Below, piece after piece: positions 9,365 to 17,693 of a stretch of DNA of 36,752 nt. Position numbers and translations under genes: made by a program. Each line of letters opens with the position of its first letter. Within the stretch, counting starts at the first letter, position 1. Source of the DNA: Planctomycetia bacterium (lineage in GTDB: Bacteria; Planctomycetota; Planctomycetia; Planctomycetales; Planctomycetaceae); the NCBI GenBank assembly GCA_026400935.1, contig JAPLNX010000171.1:1-36752 (forward strand), written 5' to 3'. The notes beneath the pieces are model-generated. The model saw only the letters and a list, made by a program, of their open reading frames with translations. It was not told where the DNA came from and searched no databases.

Positions 9365-10312
9365 ATGAACGTGCCACAGATTCCAGTATTAGCCGACAAC
9401 CTCCCTCCGTTATTCCTTGATCTGCTTGGCAGTGATTATGAAATCCTGCCATGGGAAGTCTCCTCTCAATCAACCTCGCTGCGTCGAGCGGAAGCGATCA
9501 TTACCTACGGGCACCCGAAAGTTGACGGGCCTTTGCTTGATCGCGCACCAAACGTTCGAGTCGTCAGTAATCATGGCGTTGGTGTCGATCACATTGACGT
9601 TGCTGCAGCCAACTCTCGCAACATCCCTGTTGGAAACACACCGGGATGTCTGGATGGCTCGACCGCTGATTTGACGTTTGCGTTGATCTTGGCGACGGCG
9701 AGGAATGTCGTGATCGGCGATCACTTTGCTCGTAGCGCTGAGTTCACCGTTTATGAGCCTTCGTTGCTAATAGGCAAAGAAGTCAACGGGGCCACATTGG
9801 GGATCGTCGGGTTAGGACGAATTGGCAAGCAGGTTGCAAAAAGAGCACGTGCGTTTGATATGCGAGTCCTCTATCACAACCGCCATCGCGACCTTGCTGC
9901 TGAATCCGAATATGCCACCGAGTACCGCAACCTTGACGACTTGCTTGCTGAAAGTGATTTCATCGCCCTCAATTGTCCGCTGACTGTTGAGACGACAAAC
10001 CTGATTTCCACCGCGCAGTTCGCGATGATGAAGCGTTCGGCAATCCTCATCAACATGGCTCGCGGGGGAGTCGTCGATACTGATGCACTTTACGAAGCAC
10101 TCAGCACCGGGCGAATCTGCGGAGCAGGAATCGATGTGACTCAACCAGAACCGCTGCCTCGCAACCATCCGTTGCTGCGACTGCAAAACCTCGTCATCAC
10201 TCCACACCTCGGAAGTGCCTCCGACCGAACGCGTCGCCGTATGATTGAACTGACGATCGAGAACTTGCGAGCTGGGCTAGCCGGACAACCGCTGCTGAAT
10301 CGCGTTATCTAA
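9365..10312 (+). CDS. D-isomer-specific 2-hydroxyacid dehydrogenase
   Basis: This 315-residue NAD(P)-dependent oxidoreductase belongs to the glyoxylate/hydroxypyruvate reductase and phosphoglycerate dehydrogenase superfamily. The nucleotide-binding motif GLGRIG is near residue 147, followed by a basic HNRHR segment after the second strand, which may favour NADPH over NADH. The catalytic triad is complete: R233 (NMARGGVVD), E262 (TQPEPLP) and H281 (TPHLGS). No ACT or other regulatory domain follows, so it is the short form that reduces 2-oxoacids to D-2-hydroxyacids. The ATG at 9365 is only 2 bases after GGAG, whereas a GTG two codons later (9371) is 8 bases after it, so GTG may be the true start. 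It converges with the large dehydrogenase gene across 35 bases. Confidence 0.93.
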   Translation: MNVPQIPVLADNLPPLFLDLLGSDYEILPWEVSSQSTSLRRAEAIITYGHPKVDGPLLDRAPNVRVVSNHGVGVDHIDVAAANSRNIPVGNTPGCLDGSTADLTFALILATARNVVIGDHFARSAEFTVYEPSLLIGKEVNGATLGIVGLGRIGKQVAKRARAFDMRVLYHNRHRDLAAESEYATEYRNLDDLLAESDFIALNCPLTVETTNLISTAQFAMMKRSAILINMARGGVVDTDALYEALSTGRICGAGIDVTQPEPLPRNHPLLRLQNLVITPHLGSASDRTRRRMIELTIENLRAGLAGQPLLNRVI

Positions 10313-10347
10313 ATTCATCGCGCGGAGTGACAACTATGTGGCGGGCT

Positions 10348-13300
10348 TCACGGTGACAACGTCGCTAAGAACTCGATCACATCGCGCAGTTCGCGCGGCG
10401 TGAACACTTTTCCCATCGGGGGCATCGCCGACTTCGGCGGCGTCCGTTCGTCGATCTCTTTGACCGTAATCGTCACCGTTTTTCCGTCCGCCGTTTCCAC
10501 AGTGACTTGTTGCGCGTCCTCGGCCTTCAGCATCCCTGCCACGAGGCGGCCGCTGTCGAGAACCAGCGTGATGCTGCCGAAACCGGGAGTGATCTTCGCG
10601 TTCGGGTCGATAAGCGATTGCAGCAGATGCTCGCGAATGTCACCCGCTGTTTCGCGATTGCGTTTGACGACATCAGTCAGGTCCGGCCCGGCGGTTCCTC
10701 CTTCACCACGAATCTTGTGGCAGCGAACGCATTGCCCCTGAGCGTGTCCGATAAAGACCGCTCGCCCCGCATCCGAATCGCCGCCGCGCAGCGTGAGCCG
10801 CAACGGTGCGAGCGGGTCGGCGGCGGTCTTTGCATTCAAGGCCGTCGAACGACGTTGCAACGCTTGATTGATTGTCGCAATCTCACGTCGCGCGGTCGCC
10901 GCTTCGAGCAGATCGACTTGCAGCTCGGTCGGGACATCGCCCGTCGCCAGCCGATTGGCCCACTCCGCCAAGAGGGCGTCCGCGTCCTTGAGCTTCATCG
11001 ACGCGAGCGTTGTGAAGGCTCGCTGCCGATCAACATTGTTGACGTTGTTGATCGGCGTCGCCGGTTTCGCGGCAGCGTCGGCGAGAACCTGATTGAGTTC
11101 GCGCAAACCGGCCGCCGGGTCGCGCGCGGCGATGACGTCGCGCGCCGCCGCGCGCAGCAGCGGCACGTCCGACGTCAACGCACTCTTCAGCGAATCGGCC
11201 AACTTCGGAAACTGGCGCGCCGCGAGCAATCGCAATGCGGCGACTCGCGCGGCGGCGGGACGCTTCGCATCGGTGAGCCATTCGGCGAACGTCGCTTCGT
11301 CCGCTTTCAATCCGTGCCGCGCGACCAGCTCGACGACTTGCGTCACCAAACTCCCTTGAGCGGACGCCAACAGTTCCGGCAGTTTGTCGTTCAACGCGGC
11401 GCGGGCGACGTTCGGATCGCGTTTCGCAAGCGGTCGCCAAAATCCGGTGACGCGATCGCGCGGTGTCGGCTCCGTCCACGACGCGAGCGCGGCAAACGCC
11501 TCCTCGCGCATTCGAGGCGACTGCTGCGGATTCATCGCGACCGCGATGACTCGTTGCAGATGCTCCGCACCGCCGAGCCGCCAGTTGGCGTGAATCGCTC
11601 GACGCAGCAGCGGTTCGAGATCGATAACGCGCGGCGGTGCTTCGGGGCTTGAGGTGAATTCATTCGCGAGCGGCTTCACGGTGATTGTCGACGTCGTGAG
11701 CTGTGCGAGCTTTCGCGCCAGCGCCGGCTGCGACACTTCGATCGGTACGTCGTTGATCGCCCGCGCGGCTTCCGTCGCGACGGTCCAGTCTTCGTCGTCG
11801 AGAAACTGTTCGACACGCGGATCGGCCATGCGACGCTGAACCAGCAACACGCCGCGGCGCACCGCCGGAGAACGGTCGCGCGCGAACGATTGCAGGAACT
11901 CGATGTCCCCGATCCAGGCGAGCGACATCACCGCCGCATGTCGCAGATACGGATCGGCGTCAGCGTTGTTCCTCAGCAGGTCCAGAAGTCCGAGATTGAT
12001 CGTCCCGCGTCGCAGCTCCGACGGAGCCCGCGGGATCGGCACGAGCGACGCGCTCGTCGGAAAGACCGTGTCACCGCGCCGTGCTCCGATCGGCATTTGC
12101 GGCTCGGCGGCGGCGATCTTGCCGAGCGCAATCGCCGCAAAGAATCGCACCCTCGCACTGTCGTCTTTCAGCAGCTTGAGCAAACCGGGCGCGGCGTCGA
12201 TCACCCGCCGATCGCCGAGCACTTTGACGATCTGCCCCCGAACGATTTCGTCCCCTTCTTCCAACTGCGCGAGCAACGGCGTGAGGACTTCCGGTCGCTT
12301 TCCGGCGATCTGACCGAGTCCCCAAACCGCGTGCAGTCGCGTCACCGTCGCCGCCGCGCGATCACCCGCGGCAGCATTCAATTTCTCCGCCGACGATTCG
12401 CCGCGTCCGGCTAACTCGAACTGCGCTCGCTGCCGAACGCGCATGTCCGCGTGACTCAGCAGGCCGATCAATTCGTCGGTCGATCGCTTTTGAAATCCGT
12501 CGCGGATGAGCTGCTGTGTTTGTTTCGCGGCGTTACTCGCGACGTGCTGCGGGTCGAACAGAGTAAAGATACGACCGCCTAAACTCTTGCCGCCCCAATC
12601 GAGGTTCACGAAGTCCGAGACATACATCTTGCCGTCGTAACCGAACTCGACATCGGTGGCGTTGAGCGGTTTGAAGAAGTCGTGAGCGTCAACGATCTCA
12701 AAGCTCGCCCCGCGCGGTTTGACGGCGAACGATTCGATCCCGCCTCCGCCGGTGTAGTTGCACATGAAGAAGTGACCGGCATATCGCTCGGGCAAACCGA
12801 CTCCGGGGTAATACGCGAAACCGGACGGCCCCGCTCCCAACGGCCCCACCGCCGGGACCAACCATGCCGGTTGCACATCGACCGCGGAAGCATCTCCCTG
12901 GGCCGACCACATCTTCTCCGCGTGCCACGGTCCCGTGAGATACGGTGGGTTGAGCGACTGAAACGCCATGTTCCAACCGCTGTCCCCTCCCTCGACGATG
13001 TGGACCAACCGCGAGTCATCCCCCTTGTCGCAGTTGTTGTCGGCGGCGAATAGGTTGCCGTATTGATCGAACGCGATCTCTTGCGGATTCCGCAGCCCGC
13101 GATGCACGACTTCAAACTCGGTCCCGTCCGGGTTGCAGCGAAACACCGCGCCGTTGCGTGGCCCGTGAAACGTGACGCTCTCTTTCGACGTCACATGAAA
13201 GCCGCGATCGCCGATCGAGAAATACAACTTGCCGTCCGGTCCCCACGCGAGTCCGTGCAAGTCGTGGCCGAGAAACCCTGCGTTGACTCCGAAGCCGGAA

Positions 13301-13905
13301 AGCAATTTCTCCCTCACATCGGCCACGCCATCGCCGTCCGTGTCCCGCAACCGCCACAGATGCGGGATGCAGGTGAAGTAGACATCGCCGTTGTACGGCA
13401 TCACGCCGGCGGCCAATCCGTCGAGCGGTTCATTGAACCCTGTGGCAAAGACCGTGCTACGATCGGCTCGACCGTCGCCGTCGGTGTCCTCGACCAACCG
13501 CACTTGATCCGCCGTCTTTGTGAACCAGTTCATGCCGCCGTCAAACTTGTCGGCGAACTTCTTGAACATCGCGAGCCGATCGTCGGTCGTCTGCAACTGC
13601 AAATCGTCTTCGAGCAGAAACGGTCGCGTGCGGTTCTCCTCGGTCCCGCGATTGAAGCGATACTCCTCCGCCACAAAGACGCGATTGCGTTCATCGATTC
13701 CAATCGCCACGGGGCTCGCCAGCTTCGGCTCAGCAGCAAAGAGTTCGACCTTCAAGCCAGCGGGAACTCGAAACGTCGCAATCTGTTTGACCGCCGCCGC
13801 CGTGCCGTCGGGCAGGTCCGGATCAACGAGCGGCGGTGCGGCCGAAGCGGTGAGAACAATGAGCGTGCTGACAAATAAACTCAGTGATATCGCAAGACAT
13901 CGCAT
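10348..13905 (-). CDS. Secreted PVC-type dehydrogenase with HEAT repeats and c-type heme domain
   Basis: A protein of about 1185 residues. The ATG at 13905 opens directly into a classic signal peptide (residues 1-23, cleavage near ASA-AP). The frame is open a further 44 codons upstream, but that part is only the translation of an inverted repeat, so I reject it. Residues about 40-440 form a beta-propeller of the planctomycete membrane-bound dehydrogenase type, with two calcium-binding DTDGDG loops (140-148 and 188-196). Residues about 470-960 are Ala/Arg-rich HEAT-like helical repeats. A c-type heme site C1059-V-R-C-H1063 follows, with a C-terminal MPPMGKVFT that may supply the axial Met. Such proteins are abundant in planctomycetes and probably act in the periplasm on sugars or alcohols, passing electrons to the heme; the substrate is unknown. 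Confidence 0.93.
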   Translation of the reverse strand: MRCLAISLSLFVSTLIVLTASAAPPLVDPDLPDGTAAAVKQIATFRVPAGLKVELFAAEPKLASPVAIGIDERNRVFVAEEYRFNRGTEENRTRPFLLEDDLQLQTTDDRLAMFKKFADKFDGGMNWFTKTADQVRLVEDTDGDGRADRSTVFATGFNEPLDGLAAGVMPYNGDVYFTCIPHLWRLRDTDGDGVADVREKLLSGFGVNAGFLGHDLHGLAWGPDGKLYFSIGDRGFHVTSKESVTFHGPRNGAVFRCNPDGTEFEVVHRGLRNPQEIAFDQYGNLFAADNNCDKGDDSRLVHIVEGGDSGWNMAFQSLNPPYLTGPWHAEKMWSAQGDASAVDVQPAWLVPAVGPLGAGPSGFAYYPGVGLPERYAGHFFMCNYTGGGGIESFAVKPRGASFEIVDAHDFFKPLNATDVEFGYDGKMYVSDFVNLDWGGKSLGGRIFTLFDPQHVASNAAKQTQQLIRDGFQKRSTDELIGLLSHADMRVRQRAQFELAGRGESSAEKLNAAAGDRAAATVTRLHAVWGLGQIAGKRPEVLTPLLAQLEEGDEIVRGQIVKVLGDRRVIDAAPGLLKLLKDDSARVRFFAAIALGKIAAAEPQMPIGARRGDTVFPTSASLVPIPRAPSELRRGTINLGLLDLLRNNADADPYLRHAAVMSLAWIGDIEFLQSFARDRSPAVRRGVLLVQRRMADPRVEQFLDDEDWTVATEAARAINDVPIEVSQPALARKLAQLTTSTITVKPLANEFTSSPEAPPRVIDLEPLLRRAIHANWRLGGAEHLQRVIAVAMNPQQSPRMREEAFAALASWTEPTPRDRVTGFWRPLAKRDPNVARAALNDKLPELLASAQGSLVTQVVELVARHGLKADEATFAEWLTDAKRPAAARVAALRLLAARQFPKLADSLKSALTSDVPLLRAAARDVIAARDPAAGLRELNQVLADAAAKPATPINNVNNVDRQRAFTTLASMKLKDADALLAEWANRLATGDVPTELQVDLLEAATARREIATINQALQRRSTALNAKTAADPLAPLRLTLRGGDSDAGRAVFIGHAQGQCVRCHKIRGEGGTAGPDLTDVVKRNRETAGDIREHLLQSLIDPNAKITPGFGSITLVLDSGRLVAGMLKAEDAQQVTVETADGKTVTITVKEIDERTPPKSAMPPMGKVFTPRELRDVIEFLATLSP

Positions 13906-13923
13906 GGTGATTGCTCGAAAAGA

Positions 13924-13994
13924 GGAGGATGGGCACTCTTGCCCGTTGCACGTGTCGCACCGCCGCCGAAGATGGGCAAGAGTGCCCATCCTCC
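13924..13994. repeat. Perfect 21-bp inverted repeat in the leader of the PVC dehydrogenase gene
   Basis: The arms at 13924-13944 and 13974-13994 match at all 21 positions around a 29-base loop. Each arm itself contains the palindrome GGGCACTCTTGCCC or its complement. The structure ends 18 bases upstream of the chosen start codon, so it would form in the mRNA leader. The same 14-base core recurs inside the VWA gene at 22819-22832. Confidence 0.8.
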
Positions 13995-14060
13995 AATGCG
14001 GCTCATGACGGCGGATTGTGGTGCAGGCGGCGGGCATGATTCAGTAGTTGTAGCAAGCGG

Positions 14061-14077
14061 GCACGCGAGCCGCGTGC
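14061..14077. repeat. Short palindrome in the YhaN/dehydrogenase gap
   Basis: A perfect hairpin GCACGCG-agc-CGCGTGC lies 23 bases beyond the stop codon of the YhaN-like gene. It could act as a weak 3' end structure or be another border palindrome. No T tract follows. Confidence 0.45.
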
Positions 14078-14099
14078 GCCACAGCTAACAACAACCCGC

Positions 14100-17000
14100 T
14101 TAGCCAGCCAGCCGCTCGGCGTTCGCCGCATACTGGCTGAGGCGGATGTTCGCGCAGCCGGCGGAGGTGAAGAGGCTCGCCAAGTGCGGGTGACAGGTGA
14201 AGAACAGCACTTGATGCCCTTGCCGCGCGAAGTCGATCAGTTCATTCGCAGCGACGGCGGCTCGCGAGGGATCGAGCGTCAGCAGGACGTCGTCCAATAA
14301 CAGCGGCAAATCAAAACCTCGTTTGCCGAACTCGTCAACGAGGGCCAAGCGGATTGCCAGCAACAGCAGCTCGCGAGTGCTGCCGCTGAGTTGGTCCAAA
14401 CGCCATGTGTTGCCGGTCGCGTCATCGACACGCAACGAACGCTGACGCAGCGGCGTCCAGAGCGTACGGTAACGGCCTTCGGTCAATCGTCCAAAATACC
14501 GCGAGGCGGCGGCGAGGATGCCCGGCTGACAGACTCGTTCGTAACGAGCGCGGATGCCGTCGATTGTCTGTGCGGTCCATTCGGCGGCGATCCACTCTTC
14601 CGCAGCCGCTTTGATTTGCGTGCGGACGAGTTCGCGTTCGAGACGCCAGTCGGACGGTTCGTCGTCCGCTTCGAGTTGTTCGATCTCGTGCCGGGCACGG
14701 CCGAGTTCTTCGTGCAAGCGCTCGATCTCTTCATCGACGTCGCTCGCTTCGTGACGGAATTTCGTCAGCAACGCCGAATGCTGGCTTGAATCAAACCGCA
14801 GCAGGTCGTCTTCGACGATCGCCAGTTCGGGGATCGCTCGACTGGCCGCTTCGAGTTCTTCCTTTGTCCCGGCGATCTGTCGCTGCAACGATTCGTGACG
14901 AGCGACAATCGTCGCTCGGCGTTCGTAATCGTCGCGGTCGGTCGCACAGCCTTGCCGCAGCAGCGCGGAACGTTGCAGACGCAGGTCTTCGATCTTCTCG
15001 TGATACTCGCCCGCTTCGGCGCGACGCCGGCGTTCTTCGCGGCGCAGCTTCAGCCGTTCTTGCAACGTGGCCGTGAGCTGATTGAGGTCTTGCTCCCAGA
15101 TCGTGAAGACTTCCGACGACGCACGCTGTTCGAGATCGTGGCGGTTGAGCCGATGCAGGATTTCGACGATGCGGCTGCGGGTGTTTTGCAGTCCTTCCAA
15201 ATGCCGCTTGAAGTCCGCTTCGGCCGTTTGCCACGTTTTGCGTTGTTCGTTGCACGCGGCAAGCCGCTGCCACAGATCAAAAGTCTCGACCACGCGCACG
15301 CTTTCCGGCAGACCCAATTGCTTGAGCGTGTCGCACCACTGTTGCCGAGTGACCGTCAGTTCTTGAGCCGCCGCGCGGAAGCGATCGTTCAACGCGCTCC
15401 GCTTACGCTGCCACGTGCCGATCTTTTGCTGCAAGCCGATCAGACGTTCGAGTTCATCACACGAAAGCGATTCCCCCACATTGATTGCAGCGGTACCGCG
15501 ATCGACGTGATGCGTGATGTTTTCGATCGACTGGATCGCATCGATTATCTCCGCGCTGGCGAGCGTGTCGGCAACGGAAGCGATGTGGGCGGCAATCTGC
15601 GCATGATCGGACTCGTCACCGTAACCAGACGCGTGAGAGGACTGATGCGTCGGGCTCGTGACGACCGGCTGCGGGATCGTAGTGAAATTCGATTCCGTTC
15701 CCGTCAGCCGCTCCCACGATTCGCGGGCCTCTCGCAAGCGTGCTTCGTTTTCGCGCAGCTCTTCATGGAGCGCCGCGAGGCTGTCGCGGACTTGTTGTTC
15801 GAAGTGCATCTTCAGCGACAACGCCAGTCCGCCGCAGACCGTGCCGAGCAGCGCGTACGCCGCTCCACCGAGGATGCTCGACGTGAACCCGGAGACGATT
15901 CCCAGCAACGCCAGCACGATCCCGCCGACAGCGAAGAAACCGAGTACGCCCAGAACCCAAGTCGGCAGAATCAGCCGCGGTTCCAAACGGTCGATTTGTC
16001 TCGAAGTGCTCAGGCGGCGTTGTTCGAGTTCAATAATCCGCATCTGCAAGTGTTCGATCTCAGGGTCAACGCTTGTTGAACTGACCGAGCGGGCAACCGG
16101 CAGCGCCATCATTGGGAACGACATCCGCTGCGATCGTTCGCGCCGCAACGCCTCTTCGAGATTCAAGCCGCCAAGTTTCTTCAACGCTTGATCGATCTCG
16201 GTCTGCGCTTCCTGGCATTGCTGAGACAAACGGACGAGCCGCTGCTTCCACTTGTTTCGCAGGGAGCCCGTTCGGCGATACTGCCGCGCTTTCTCCACCA
16301 GCCGATAATGTGCGGCGACGGATGTGTCCAACGCCTCTAGTTTCGCCAACGTCCAATCGGCACCGAGTGCCTGCACTTGGGCGTCGAGTTTTTCTTTCTG
16401 CTGTTTCATCCCGACATGAGCCGCTCGTGCTCGCTCTTCTTGTCGAGCGGTGTGTTCGCGTTGATCCAGTAGCCCACGGATCGCTGCCGAGCAACGTCGT
16501 AATTCATGAGCAACGACGATCTTTTTCGCGTCCCGATGAAACTGCTTTGCCTCGCCGATGAGCGCTTCGCGGCACTTCAGTGCGGTGTGTAACTCTTGTT
16601 CGATCTGATCGAAACGGGTGATCCCGCCCTGCGGGAAGTCGTCGATACGCGGCAATCTCAACAGGTCAGATTGCAGATTGCGCAGACGCTGCCACGGCGT
16701 CCAAACTTGTTCGATGTGGTTGTAGCCGCGCAATTGGTCTTGCAGATGTGCGCGTCGCGACTGCAATTCGACCAGTCGCCGCTCGTGATGCCGCCGCGTG
16801 CGGATGAGTCCGGAATACCGTTCGACTCGCCGAGCTTGCGATCCGATTTGTTCGTTGAGTTGCTCGTACCGCTCCAACAACCTCGGCAACGCCTCTTGGC
16901 GAGCGACGTCCCAAATATGCGACGCCGTGTGCGACATCTCGTCGCGCGCACCGAGCAGCGTTTGCCCGTATGGCCCCAGCGTCTCGCCATGCACGGCTTT

Positions 17001-17534
17001 CGCCACGTCGTCGTCTGCCAACGCCGTCAGTTCATGCAGCTCGCGTAGCCCGAGCGAGAAGACTTGGTCGAAGAGTTTTTCTGGGAGGTCGCCGACCACT
17101 TCGTGCAGCGCATCCGTGATCGGCAACGTGGCCGATTCGGTATCGAGTTGCAGTTCCAAATCGGCTTCGTCATCGGTCTCCCAATCGCAGTGCTCAATCA
17201 AGCTGTGACTGTTTACTGGAGCGTTCGTCGGTGTCAGCCAGCGTGTCGAAACAAATCCGTTGCCGCCGTCGTGGGCCGCTCGACGGATCTCGAACAGCCG
17301 ACCGCGATGCCGCATCCGCAGCGAGCCAACGGACGGGAGCCGCTTCTTCCACTGTTCAAATCCAGCACCGTCCTCGGCCTTGAAGCCGAATAACACGCCC
17401 CGAATGAATCGCCGCAGAGCGGACTTGCCCGATTCGTTCGATCCCGAAATGACCGTCAGGCTGTCGCTCGCCAAAGGGAGCGACAGTTGGTTCCACGGGC
17501 CGAAATGTTCGATTTCGATTCCGGTGATCTTCAT
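14100..17534 (-). CDS. SbcC/Rad50-like ATPase of the YhaN type
   Basis: This 1144-residue protein has the architecture of a Rad50/SbcC-type ATPase. Walker A GSNESGKS is at residues 31-38. A long helical coiled-coil body follows, and the C-terminal lobe carries the signature LSGSTRELLLLAIRLAL (about 1050) and Walker B LLLDDVLLTLDP (D1081-D1082). Near residues 520-575 the coiled coil is interrupted by two adjacent hydrophobic segments that look like a membrane hairpin in place of a zinc hook. That arrangement is characteristic of YhaN and not of SbcC. Family proteins bind DNA ends with a SbcD/YhaO nuclease partner, and the partner-like gene lies directly upstream on the same strand. The signature has LSGST where LSGGT is usual. 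The coding sequence is GC-rich compared with the left part of the window. Confidence 0.9.
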   Translation of the reverse strand: MKITGIEIEHFGPWNQLSLPLASDSLTVISGSNESGKSALRRFIRGVLFGFKAEDGAGFEQWKKRLPSVGSLRMRHRGRLFEIRRAAHDGGNGFVSTRWLTPTNAPVNSHSLIEHCDWETDDEADLELQLDTESATLPITDALHEVVGDLPEKLFDQVFSLGLRELHELTALADDDVAKAVHGETLGPYGQTLLGARDEMSHTASHIWDVARQEALPRLLERYEQLNEQIGSQARRVERYSGLIRTRRHHERRLVELQSRRAHLQDQLRGYNHIEQVWTPWQRLRNLQSDLLRLPRIDDFPQGGITRFDQIEQELHTALKCREALIGEAKQFHRDAKKIVVAHELRRCSAAIRGLLDQREHTARQEERARAAHVGMKQQKEKLDAQVQALGADWTLAKLEALDTSVAAHYRLVEKARQYRRTGSLRNKWKQRLVRLSQQCQEAQTEIDQALKKLGGLNLEEALRRERSQRMSFPMMALPVARSVSSTSVDPEIEHLQMRIIELEQRRLSTSRQIDRLEPRLILPTWVLGVLGFFAVGGIVLALLGIVSGFTSSILGGAAYALLGTVCGGLALSLKMHFEQQVRDSLAALHEELRENEARLREARESWERLTGTESNFTTIPQPVVTSPTHQSSHASGYGDESDHAQIAAHIASVADTLASAEIIDAIQSIENITHHVDRGTAAINVGESLSCDELERLIGLQQKIGTWQRKRSALNDRFRAAAQELTVTRQQWCDTLKQLGLPESVRVVETFDLWQRLAACNEQRKTWQTAEADFKRHLEGLQNTRSRIVEILHRLNRHDLEQRASSEVFTIWEQDLNQLTATLQERLKLRREERRRRAEAGEYHEKIEDLRLQRSALLRQGCATDRDDYERRATIVARHESLQRQIAGTKEELEAASRAIPELAIVEDDLLRFDSSQHSALLTKFRHEASDVDEEIERLHEELGRARHEIEQLEADDEPSDWRLERELVRTQIKAAAEEWIAAEWTAQTIDGIRARYERVCQPGILAAASRYFGRLTEGRYRTLWTPLRQRSLRVDDATGNTWRLDQLSGSTRELLLLAIRLALVDEFGKRGFDLPLLLDDVLLTLDPSRAAVAANELIDFARQGHQVLFFTCHPHLASLFTSAGCANIRLSQYAANAERLAG

Positions 17535-17555
17535 CGAGTGACCTCAATGTCGTAG

Positions 17556-17576
17556 GCGAATCACTCCGTGATTCGC
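17556..17576. repeat. Perfect palindrome with TCACTCCGTGA core
   Basis: GCGAATCAC and GTGATTCGC pair perfectly around a 3-base TCC loop, just upstream of the YhaN-like start codon (17534). The same core appears in the composite elements at 19610-19657 and 35417-35463, so it belongs to a dispersed family. Confidence 0.7.
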
Positions 17577-17642
17577 GATTTGGCGTCCTGTTGTTTCGAT
17601 GGGCCGAATCGTCGATCCGACCTCGTCAACGTTTCAATTCGT

Positions 17643-17683
17643 GACACAATCCCCACCGAGCTAGCCTCGGTGGGGTCTGTGTC
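17643..17683 (-). terminator. Strong hairpin between yhaO-like and yhaN-like genes
   Basis: The inner stem CCCCACCGAG/CTCGGTGGGG (17651-17660 and 17666-17675) closes a 5-base loop. After a 2-base mismatch it extends with GACACA/TGTGTC. It starts 11 bases past the yhaO-like stop codon, within the likely operon. No clean T tract follows on the minus strand, so partial termination, an RNA-stability element or a dispersed repeat are equally possible. Confidence 0.55.
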
Positions 17684-17693
17684 ATTATTTAAT

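Noticed and set aside
10507-11652. 381-codon + strand frame within the HEAT-repeat region
   Set aside because: Very GC-rich DNA leaves long open antisense frames. The product is Arg-rich and unlike any family, while the minus strand encodes the recognisable protein.
13906-14037. N-terminal extension of the PVC dehydrogenase by 44 residues
   Set aside because: The extension is the translation of the 21-bp inverted repeat and would bury the signal peptide. The ATG at 13905 opens directly into that peptide.
14895-16079. 394-codon + strand frame within the YhaN-like gene
   Set aside because: Antisense shadow of a coiled-coil gene in GC-rich DNA; no domain or signal is visible.
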